From assembly GCA_040753915.1 (NCBI GenBank), contig JBFMDN010000079.1:1-24400 (forward strand): DNA of 24,400 bases, in the 5' to 3' direction. Every line of letters starts with the position of its first letter. The first letter of the stretch is position 1. Origin of the DNA: JBFMDN01 sp040753915 (GTDB lineage Bacteria; Desulfobacterota; Desulfomonilia; Desulfomonilales; Desulfomonilaceae). The position numbers were made by a program, and so were the translations under genes. Shown here in pieces: positions 15,961 to 22,144 of this stretch. The notes beneath the pieces are model-generated. The model was not told the origin of the DNA, did not search any database, and was given only the letters and a program-made list of their open reading frames with translations.

Positions 15961-16782
15961 ATGACTTCTGTTGCTACCTTTTCCTTCGGCCGAAACTGGC
16001 AGATCTTCCTGAAAAGCATAGATGAAGAGCGGGTGAAGGTCGCTATGGATTCGCTCGCTGAGTTCCTTGGCGCGGACGATCTCACATCCAAGACTTTTCT
16101 CGACATCGGCTGCGGGAGCGGCCTTTTTTCATTGGCCGCGTACAGGCTCGGCGCAAGCCGCGTTGTGAGCTTCGATGTGGACCCGTTCAGCGTCCAATGC
16201 TGCAGGCATCTCCACGAGCGGGCGGGGCGTCCCGACATTTGGGAAATTTTTGAGGGATCTGTCCTTGATGAGCAATTCCTCAAGGGCCTAGGCCTCTTTG
16301 ACATCGTGTACTCGTGGGGCGTGCTGCACCACACGGGCCGAATGTGGGACGCAGTACGAAACTCTGCAGAGCTGGTAGCCCCGGGCGGGTACTATTACAT
16401 ATCCTTGTACAACAAGATCTTGTCGCGGTCGGGGTCAGCGTCTTGGATTCATCGATTCTGGATCTCGGTGAAACGGTTGTACAACGCGCATCCAACGATC
16501 GGCACGTACGTGCTGGAGCCCGTCGCCATGGCCGCGTACCTCACGATGGTGGCCGCGAGACTGGAAAACCCCATTGAGCACGTCAAGAATTACAAATCTC
16601 ACCGGGGGATGAGCTGGAGGACAGACGCGACGGACTGGCTTGGGGGATACCCATACGAATTTGCCACGGTGGAGGAGGTCTTCCACTTTGTGAAAGGACG
16701 ATTTCCACGATTTACTCTCGAGAACATCAAAGTCACCAGCGGCAGAGGACTGAACTGGTACTTGTTTCAGCGGAGAGATTGA
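15961..16782 (+). CDS. Class I SAM-dependent methyltransferase
   Basis: A 273-aa cytoplasmic protein. Motif I is FLDIGCGSGLFSLAA (about 47-60), followed by the acidic ribose-binding FDVDP (71-75), motif IV-like LFDIVYSWGVLHHTGRMWDA (about 112-131) and APGGYYYISLYN. The YSWGVLHHTG signature is common among small-molecule or glycan methyltransferases of the Methyltransf_11/25 type. The C-terminal third is lineage-specific, so the acceptor cannot be read. ATG 15961 is the first possible start (an in-frame TGA lies at 15949-15951); AAGGAG is 16 nt upstream, which is far. The next gene follows after 6 bp, indicating one transcription unit. Confidence 0.82.
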   Translation: MTSVATFSFGRNWQIFLKSIDEERVKVAMDSLAEFLGADDLTSKTFLDIGCGSGLFSLAAYRLGASRVVSFDVDPFSVQCCRHLHERAGRPDIWEIFEGSVLDEQFLKGLGLFDIVYSWGVLHHTGRMWDAVRNSAELVAPGGYYYISLYNKILSRSGSASWIHRFWISVKRLYNAHPTIGTYVLEPVAMAAYLTMVAARLENPIEHVKNYKSHRGMSWRTDATDWLGGYPYEFATVEEVFHFVKGRFPRFTLENIKVTSGRGLNWYLFQRRD

Positions 16783-16788
16783 GAACCC

Positions 16789-17547
16789 ATGGGCGGCACT
16801 GCATTCTTGATTCGCGGCATGCTCGCGGAGCACCGATTGGAGCCAAGGCCGATCAAACGGACCCTGATGGACAGGATCGTCGGGCGCCAGAGGTTCGAGA
16901 AACCCACAGTGATAGACCTCGGCGGTGGTCGCAGATATATGGACTTCCCTGCAGGGGGCTACCAGATTCTGGCCACGGATTTTCGGGAGTATCTCTCGCG
17001 GCGCATAACCGACCCATGGCCTGCAACCAGGGCTGTCCTCCGGTACATGAACGACAAGGTCATGTCAGTGCACCTGCGCGGAGAACAAGCCCACGATAGG
17101 ACCGCACCGGAATTCTATGTACAGCTCAGCTTTTCCGGCTGCGCAGGTACTGCGGAGATCTCCGCAGAAGTAGCTTCACACTGGGCTGAGATCTATTACC
17201 GGGAGGAGCACGAACGTCTCAAAAAAGACTACTTGTATCACCTGGGGTTCGCACCTGACGACAGCAAGATTCAATCGTCGCACGTGCAGTTTCTTCCTGT
17301 GGGCGAGCTCGGCTATGCCAGGTATATGGGAGAGAACGCAGGGGAGGCGGATCCGAGCTGGGAAGGGAGCAGGCAATTCGAGCTCGATGCCGCAAGCGTG
17401 GATGCGTTTTACGAGCGGGGGAGCCTGTCGCTGCTTCGAGATCTGGATACGCGCTTCGGGCCGGTCATGGCCGACGGTGAGTGCAGGTGCCAGCTTTGTA
17501 TGCCCGGATTTGATCACACCGAGCTCGACTCGTTCAGGCTTCCGTAG
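16789..17547 (+). CDS. Unassigned protein co-transcribed with a methyltransferase
   Basis: A 252-aa soluble protein that I do not recognise. It starts 6 bp after the methyltransferase stop. Visible features are VIDLGGGRRYMDFPAG (about 41-56), superficially like a nucleotide-binding loop but lacking the following acidic strand; an aromatic and charged middle (HWAEIYYREEHERLKKDYLYHLGF); and a Cys cluster near the C-terminus (CRCQLCMPGF, C232, C234, C237) that could bind a metal. No signal peptide or membrane helix is evident. The close coupling suggests work on the same substrate as the methyltransferase. A weak GGAGAGA precedes the ATG by about 12 nt. Confidence 0.65.
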   Translation: MGGTAFLIRGMLAEHRLEPRPIKRTLMDRIVGRQRFEKPTVIDLGGGRRYMDFPAGGYQILATDFREYLSRRITDPWPATRAVLRYMNDKVMSVHLRGEQAHDRTAPEFYVQLSFSGCAGTAEISAEVASHWAEIYYREEHERLKKDYLYHLGFAPDDSKIQSSHVQFLPVGELGYARYMGENAGEADPSWEGSRQFELDAASVDAFYERGSLSLLRDLDTRFGPVMADGECRCQLCMPGFDHTELDSFRLP

Positions 17548-17595
17548 AGCTCCCAATCCGTGCGAGCCCTCTCAAGCAGACGGCAAGGCGCATCA

Positions 17596-17838
17596 TCACA
17601 GGCGATCCGGATCGGAGCCCCCAGGATACGAAGCCTGAACGGATTCCACTTCAACCGCCGGATGGTTTTCCGGCTGGTCAGGAGGCCGTTGCTCCTTCGC
17701 CGGCGCAGTTTGCGAGCCTCGAGGGGAAGAAGGTTTTGCCGTTCGATCCGAACCCAGATGGGAGGTTGCACAACCGCACATCAAGCAAGCAGCGATTACG
17801 ATGGCGAGCAGATATCTCACGGGAGACCCCAAAGGCAT
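17596..17838 (-). CDS. Small predicted lipoprotein
   Basis: An 80-aa protein with a lipoprotein-type N-terminus: short basic start, hydrophobic core (YLLAIVIAACLM) and a cysteine pair CGC giving a plausible though imperfect lipobox (C24 preceded by MCG). The mature part is Pro/Ser/Glu-rich (SSPRGSQTAPAKEQRPPDQPENHP) and likely disordered in the periplasm. ATG 17836-17838 is supported by GAGGGG 6 nt upstream and a promoter candidate directly before it. It is convergent with the upstream unassigned gene. No family is recognised. The short length leaves real doubt. Confidence 0.5.
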   Translation of the reverse strand: MPLGSPVRYLLAIVIAACLMCGCATSHLGSDRTAKPSSPRGSQTAPAKEQRPPDQPENHPAVEVESVQASYPGGSDPDRL

Positions 17839-17864
17839 AAAATACCCCTCGCTCCCTGGTGTTA

Positions 17865-17894
17865 GTAATAATCATAAGAATTGCTCTGGGTCAA
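17865..17894 (-). promoter_or_regulatory. Candidate promoter of the small lipoprotein gene
   Basis: The minus strand carries TTGACC (17889-17894, 5 of 6) and TATTAC (17865-17870, 4 of 6) 18 bp apart, with a predicted start about 20 nt before the start codon. Its position supports the reality of the small gene. Confidence 0.4.
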
Positions 17895-18035
17895 GTCGAT
17901 TTCCTCGTGCCAGGCATGATTCAGAGGGTTGGTGAAGGCTCGCCAGCCCTTGACTCTTGGTAGGATCGCCGTTCACGCCGCCACGAATCGCGGCGATGCC
18001 GGTTCTGCAGCGCGTATGGCTCGTCTCTGAGCCGG

Positions 18036-18092
18036 GATCGCCTCTCTGCCGCGGTCTCTTGAGCCTCGATCACGTCCGCGGCAGAAGCGATC
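18036..18092. repeat. Interrupted 15-bp inverted repeat downstream of the DUF202 gene
   Basis: GATCGC (18036-18041) plus CTGCCGCGG (18046-18054) pair with CCGCGGCAG (18076-18084) plus GCGATC (18087-18092), leaving a 21-nt loop and a small internal bulge. It ends 3 bp past the DUF202 stop codon. It may attenuate transcription from that gene, though no T-run follows; a dispersed palindrome is the alternative. Confidence 0.45.
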
Positions 18093-18095
18093 GCC

Positions 18096-18572
18096 TCATC
18101 GAAGTGCTTCCGTCATTTCCCAGATTCCCGGAATCGACAGAACCAGCGCCATACCGATGATTACTACTACAGACACACCCACCAGGAATTCGGGGAGTAA
18201 GGAGAACTTGGCTTCTCCCCTGTTGATGTGGCGCCTAACCGAAACGAATCGCAGGCCGGCAGCCAGAATGAGCACTCCTGCAAGGATGAAAGCCAGAACG
18301 CTCAACACGGTAATGGTATCCGAAGCCCCTGCTCGTACATTGAGCCCCTGGAGTCTCAGCAAATGACGGATAAAGATATCGAACCGCTCCATAACGAACC
18401 CGAAGCCCAACAGCCCGAGGCTCGTGCGAGACCACGAAAGAAAGGTGCGTTCGTTGGCCATATGACTCCGATGCCAGGCCAGGAGAATTCGGTCGTCCGC
18501 CATCACGTCTGGGGGTTTGGGTGCCAACTTGTCAAAGTCGATAGACGGAATGTCTTTGGAAAAAGAATCCAT
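18096..18572 (-). CDS. DUF202/YidH-family membrane protein
   Basis: A 158-aa inner-membrane protein with the DUF202 signature LAWHRSHMANERTFLSWSRTSLGLLGFG at about 31-58, whose RT-x-LSWSRTSL repeat is diagnostic, followed by helices at about 90-108 (TVLSVLAFILAGVLILAAGL) and 130-150 (LVGVSVVVIIGMALVLSIPG). Function is unknown; relatives (YidH, YidG, yeast Vtc-associated domains) are small three-helix proteins. A hydrophilic N-terminus of about 30 residues precedes the domain. The start is fixed by GGAGGAG a few bases upstream. Confidence 0.8.
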   Translation of the reverse strand: MDSFSKDIPSIDFDKLAPKPPDVMADDRILLAWHRSHMANERTFLSWSRTSLGLLGFGFVMERFDIFIRHLLRLQGLNVRAGASDTITVLSVLAFILAGVLILAAGLRFVSVRRHINRGEAKFSLLPEFLVGVSVVVIIGMALVLSIPGIWEMTEALR

Positions 18573-18646
18573 TTGCTCTCCTCCACTCCCATTGGCGAGC
18601 CGCTCGATTTTGGATCGCCAGGAGGCAGTGCTGCCTTTGCTCTGCC

Positions 18647-18675
18647 AGTATGGGTTCTTTCCGGACGTTGATCAA
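18647..18675 (-). promoter_or_regulatory. Candidate promoter of the DUF202 gene
   Basis: The minus strand has TTGATC (18670-18675) and CATACT (18647-18652) with a 17-bp spacer, giving a start near 18640 and a leader of about 68 nt. Both boxes match at 4 of 6 positions. Confidence 0.4.
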
Positions 18676-18755
18676 CCGTATATTCGGCGTTATTCTAGAA
18701 TAGAGAAGCGTCGTGTCACTGCACACGAGAACGGTGACGGCCATTGCACACGTTA

Positions 18756-18784
18756 TTGAAATTTTGCAGTGTCGCGCTCATACT
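18756..18784 (+). promoter_or_regulatory. Candidate promoter of the small coiled-coil gene
   Basis: TTGAAA (18756-18761, 5 of 6) and CATACT (18779-18784, 4 of 6) are 17 bp apart. The predicted start near 18791 leaves a leader of about 115 nt to ATG 18906. Confidence 0.45.
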
Positions 18785-18905
18785 TACCCTCGTCTCCTCT
18801 GCTATGGCAGGGGACCGCACAGGGAGTGACATGTTGCAGGCCGCTCATCTGTGATAAGAAGCTTTGATCGAGCCACTACACGAGTCACATGTCGGAGGTG
18901 TTTCG

Positions 18906-19157
18906 ATGGAAACGCTGCAACCTGGCGATCAGGTCGTGGAGCTCTCCCCGAACGGTGAGAGGGTCGAAGTTCTGACTGTGGAAAAAGTGCTTGCCGACGG
19001 AGTCCAGACAACAGGTGCTTCGGGCAAGTTGTCTACTGCGAGCCTTCGTCACTATGACGAAAGCATTGTTCAGCAGATCAGGGAAAAAGAGAACGAAATC
19101 AAATTGTTAAAACGTGCGCTGCTATCTCTGTATGATAAGCTTGATAAGCTGGCGTGA
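18906..19157 (+). CDS. Small hypothetical protein with C-terminal coiled coil
   Basis: An 83-aa protein not assigned to a family. Residues 1-48 look like a small beta domain (METLQPGDQVVELSPNGERV then VEVLTVEKVLADGVQTTGASG) of the KOW/SH3-like kind. Residues 50-83 form a charged heptad pattern (IVQQIREKENEIKLLKRAL) expected to coil and dimerise. ATG 18906 has an excellent GGAGGTG at 18894-18900 with 5-nt spacing; earlier in-frame codons lack one. No signal peptide is present. A hairpin follows the stop. Confidence 0.65.
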   Translation: METLQPGDQVVELSPNGERVEVLTVEKVLADGVQTTGASGKLSTASLRHYDESIVQQIREKENEIKLLKRALLSLYDKLDKLA

Positions 19158-19166
19158 ACCTGGGGG

Positions 19167-19194
19167 GTGCACGAAGTGGGCGGGTCTCGTGCAC
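19167..19194 (+). terminator. Hairpin after the small coiled-coil gene
   Basis: GTGCACGA (19167-19174) and TCGTGCAC (19187-19194) form a perfect 8-bp stem with a 12-nt loop, 9 bp after the stop codon. There is no T-run, so an intrinsic terminator is only possible. Confidence 0.3.
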
Positions 19195-19443
19195 GCTCAT
19201 GGTCCCGCGGAAACGACTGCCCCGGAAAATGTCGTTGTCGCTGCTTCGTTCATGCTCCTGTGAGTCATCCCCGTACACGCTCGAATCCGGAGCTTCTGAA
19301 GCTCTGGTTCTGGCATGAATGATGGCTATTGGAGGCTCCGGACAGACACTTGCACGCGGATGGCGGGGAAAAACCGTACAGGCCGAATCTTACCAGTCGA
19401 AAATATGGCATCGTTTCATCGTCCAGTGCTCTGACAACACGAG

Positions 19444-19661
19444 GAACGTAAGGACAGAGGAGAATTAAGGCTTTCGTTGTGCTGAAAGAGGATACCAGGG
19501 GAGTCACGGGCGCAGAGCTTATCAATTGGTGCAAAGCTCGGCTCACTTCTTACAAAGTTCCCCATTACATTGAGTTTCGGGACATGCTGCCAAAGTCAAA
19601 GGTTGGGAAATACTTGCGCCGCGAGCTGCGCAAAGAGGAGCGAGATCGCGTTTCGTCCTGA
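19444..19661 (+). pseudogene. C-terminal remnant of an acyl-CoA ligase (AMP-binding enzyme)
   Basis: From 19467 to 19661 the reading frame encodes IKAFVVLKEDTRGVTGAEL..., ..SYKVPHYIEF and LPKSKVGKYLRREL, the C-terminal lid of the acyl-CoA synthetase family including the Lys of the PKSKVGK box. Just upstream, 19444-19462 in the -1 frame reads NVRTEE, which would join as RTEEIKAFV if one base were removed near 19463, so a frameshift is likely. The rest of the enzyme (over 400 residues) is missing, and upstream sequence shows no homology by eye. It is a decayed fragment rather than a functional 60-aa gene. Confidence 0.65.
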
Positions 19662-20131
19662 ACGCGCACCCTTGGGCGAGGCTATCGAAGGCGGCCCGAC
19701 GCTCCCCCAGCGGGCCTTGCAATGGCCCCACACGGATGGAATGCGCGCGATCCCCAGATTTGGCTTGACTTGGCACCCGCATGCCGCGCATTATGTCGCC
19801 AGAAGCATATGTCACAATAGACGTCAGCAACTGCTGGCGAACCCCCGGGACGATGGCGGGAGCAAAGCGATAGATCCCCCCTCTCCCGGTGAAGATAGGG
19901 AGCGCGGCGCGTTAAAGGAGCGGCAGGCGATCTCTTTCTCGTCCGACTGTTGTGTCGTGATGAGGGGCTGCACTGATTGATCGCCGAGACCTGGATACAG
20001 GTTAACTCAGATGACTGGGCGCGATGCCGATCGATGGTTAGCGCCGGAAACCTTTGCGAATCCGCGACAGTCGGTTCCTCCGACTCCTTGATTGCGACGG
20101 CGCATCCCGAAATCGATCTGGAGAATAGCCG

Positions 20132-20995
20132 ATGAATCGAAATTGGATCTACGCGGGACTGATGGCTGCTGGTCTGGCGCTGCTCGTAGCTGGACCCTGT
20201 TTGGCCGCAGACGAGTGCACGGAAATCTACGGAGCTGGCGGGACCAAAATCGGGCTGGCTACGGGGAGTCCAGGCTCCCTCGGGTTGGTCAAAGCCCTTG
20301 CGGAGGCATTCAACGCCAAGAACAACTCCGCCATCTGCTGGCGGAAAGCGGGCTCCGGGGCCTCTCTCACGCTCCTGAGAGACAAGAAGGTGGATTTGGT
20401 CATGGTCCATGCGCCTGCCGCGGAAAAAAAAGCTGTGGAGGAAGGCTGGGCCGCGGATCGTACGCTCATAGGGTCCAATGAGTTCTACATAGTGGGCCCC
20501 AAGGAGGATCCTGCAAACATTTCTGACGCGAAGACGGTTGCTGAGGCATACAAGCGCATAGCCGCAGCAAGAGCCAAGTTTTTCTCCAGGGGAGACAATT
20601 CGGGCACTCATAAGAAGGAGAAGGAGATCTGGGAAAAGGCGGCTGTCACTCCTGAAGGGGCCTGGTACATCGTGACCAAGGACTTCATGACTGCCACTCT
20701 CAGGCGCGCGGACAAGGAAACGGGCTATTTCATGACGGACAGCAGCACGTGGATCGCAGAGAAGAAGCATTTGTCGGGTCTCGTGATTCTTTTCAAGGGC
20801 GATCCGTTCCTTGTCAACACCTATCACGCTTTGACGGTTCCTCCAGGGGCGACGCAGGGGAGCAAGCTGGCGTCAGAATTTGTCAAATTCGTGGCTTCTG
20901 AGGAAGGCCAGCGCATCGTCCGCGACTATGGAAAAGACAAGCATGGGGAGGGCCTCTATAACGACGCGCAGTACGCGCAGAAATATGACAAGTGA
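20132..20995 (+). CDS. Periplasmic substrate-binding protein, TupA-related
   Basis: A 287-aa secreted protein with a Sec signal peptide (MNRNWIYAGLMAAGLALLVAGPCLA, cleavage after about residue 25). It belongs to the PBP-like family of tungstate/phosphate-type binding proteins: SRGDNSGTHKKEKEIWEKA near residues 152-170 and the hinge segment AWYIVTKDFMTATLRRADKE match TupA-type proteins. The N-terminal anion loop reads LATGSPGSLGLV instead of the TTTST-SGLL of tungstate binders, so its ligand may differ. GGAG lies 8 nt before the ATG. A paralogue follows after about 95 bp. No permease or ATPase gene adjoins. Confidence 0.82.
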   Translation: MNRNWIYAGLMAAGLALLVAGPCLAADECTEIYGAGGTKIGLATGSPGSLGLVKALAEAFNAKNNSAICWRKAGSGASLTLLRDKKVDLVMVHAPAAEKKAVEEGWAADRTLIGSNEFYIVGPKEDPANISDAKTVAEAYKRIAAARAKFFSRGDNSGTHKKEKEIWEKAAVTPEGAWYIVTKDFMTATLRRADKETGYFMTDSSTWIAEKKHLSGLVILFKGDPFLVNTYHALTVPPGATQGSKLASEFVKFVASEEGQRIVRDYGKDKHGEGLYNDAQYAQKYDK

Positions 20996-21090
20996 GGCCT
21001 CGGCCGACCACCTTGGCCTCCATTTGTTTTCAATAATGAAAGGTGTCGGTGAGCCGGACGTCCAGAAGATCTCGAAGAGAGGATGAACGC

Positions 21091-21900
21091 ATGAAGAAGA
21101 TATTAGTTTCACTGTTGAATGTAGCGCTCCTGCTAGTACTGGCGTCATCTGTGTCAGGAGGGGACCGTCTGAAAATGAGCACTACCACCAGCACTGAAAA
21201 TTCAGGGCTATTGAAAGTCTTGCTTCCACCGTTCGAGAAGAAGACTGGCTGCAAGGTAGATGTCATTGCTGTTGGTACCGGAAAGGCTCTCAAGCTTGGC
21301 GAGAACGGCGACGTGGACGTGGTGTTCGTGCACGCTCGCCCAGCGGAAGACAAGTTTGTTGCTGACGGACACGGTGTAGATCGTCGTGACGTGATGTACA
21401 ACGACTTTGTGATTGTCGGGCCGAGCACTGACCCGGCGGGACTCAAGCAGGCAAAGACCGCGGAAGAGGCGGTCAAGCTCCTTGCGGCAGGCAAGGCCCC
21501 ATTCATTTCGCGGGGGGACGATTCAGGTACCCACAAGATGGAGAAACAGCTTTGGAAGAAGGCGGGCATAACTCCGTCGGGACCCTGGTATATTGAGGCC
21601 GGACAGGGTATGGGTGCTGTCCTTCAGATGGCCTACGACAAGAAGGGGTACACTCTGGCTGACCGCGGTACATTTATTGCCTACGAGGGGAAGACAGATC
21701 TGGCGCTGCTTTTCGAGGGAGACAAGAGCCTCCACAACCCGTACGGGGTCATAGCGGTCAATCCAGAAAAGCACCCGTCCGTAAACTTCGAGTGCGCGAA
21801 AAAGTTTGTCGTTTTTGTTACCAGCCCGGAAGGACAGGGAATAATAGCCTCTTTCACGCTGAACGGAAAGCAGTTGTTCTTCCCGAGCGCCGCCAAGTAG
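21091..21900 (+). CDS. tupA: Tungstate-binding periplasmic protein (TupA-type)
   Basis: A 269-aa secreted protein with signal peptide MKKILVSLLNVALLLVLASSVSGG. It carries the oxyanion-binding TTTS (residues 31-34, in MSTTTSTENSGLL), VDVVFVHARPAED, SRGDDSGTHKMEKQLW, WYIEAGQGMGAVLQMA and YTLADRGTFIAY, all characteristic of TupA. TupA delivers tungstate to the TupBC permease, typically for tungsten or molybdenum enzymes of anaerobes. ATG 21091 is chosen because GAGAGGA lies just upstream and a signal peptide begins there; an upstream in-frame start would bury it. The upstream gene is a divergent paralogue, but tupB and tupC are absent. Confidence 0.88.
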   Translation: MKKILVSLLNVALLLVLASSVSGGDRLKMSTTTSTENSGLLKVLLPPFEKKTGCKVDVIAVGTGKALKLGENGDVDVVFVHARPAEDKFVADGHGVDRRDVMYNDFVIVGPSTDPAGLKQAKTAEEAVKLLAAGKAPFISRGDDSGTHKMEKQLWKKAGITPSGPWYIEAGQGMGAVLQMAYDKKGYTLADRGTFIAYEGKTDLALLFEGDKSLHNPYGVIAVNPEKHPSVNFECAKKFVVFVTSPEGQGIIASFTLNGKQLFFPSAAK

Positions 21901-21973
21901 GGGAGTCTCCGGAAACCATGATCGGATCTACACTTTTGTAACAATCAAATTGCATTGGGAAGGGAGTTTTTCG

Positions 21974-22002
21974 TTGACACGTCACGACAAAATCCGTAGC
22001 AT
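21974..22002 (+). promoter_or_regulatory. sigma70 promoter of the porin gene
   Basis: A perfect -35 TTGACA (21974-21979) and TAGCAT (21997-22002, 4 of 6) are 17 bp apart. The predicted start near 22009 leaves a leader of about 135 nt before ATG 22145, so the porin can be transcribed apart from the binding proteins. Confidence 0.55.
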
Positions 22003-22144
22003 GGCACCATACAGTGTACATCGGTAGAGACTGGATCAGACTTCAGTGGTCGAGGCCGTAAAGCAGGGAACGATGTCCCGGCTCAGTCAGGCTTACCGGC
22101 CATGTGTCATGTGGTATTTGATTCATTGTAAGGAGGGATGGAGA

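Larger units (their letters stand above)
18573..18905. promoter_or_regulatory. Divergent regulatory region between DUF202 and small coiled-coil genes
   Basis: No gene is visible. Between the two outward promoter candidates lie a perfect 12-bp palindrome TATTCTAGAATA (18691-18702) and a direct repeat TGCACACG at 18720-18727 and 18745-18752, spaced 25 bp. The second copy ends 3 bp before the rightward -35 box. These are plausible binding sites of a shared regulator. Confidence 0.4.
19158..20131. other. Gene-poor stretch with one gene remnant
   Basis: Apart from the hairpin at 19167-19194 and the acyl-CoA ligase remnant at 19444-19661, I find no gene with recognisable features on either strand. 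Long open frames across 19682-20827 (-) and 19570-19980 (+) are low-complexity Arg/Pro/Ser translations and look non-coding. A small hairpin AGTCGG-TTCCT-CCGACT lies at 20069-20085 in the leader of the first binding-protein gene. Confidence 0.55.

Noticed and set aside
19960..20010. A possible cobalamin riboswitch: GCACTG followed by GCCGAGACCTG, similar to the B12-box end of that motif, upstream of the binding-protein genes.
   Set aside because: The other conserved blocks of the cobalamin riboswitch (the GGTG-AAATCC-type segments) are absent upstream, and the spacing is wrong. The similarity is probably coincidence.
19682..20827. A 381-codon open frame on the minus strand.
   Set aside because: It runs antisense through the signal peptide and first half of a well-supported binding-protein gene, and its translation is Arg/Ser/Pro-rich with no recognisable motif.
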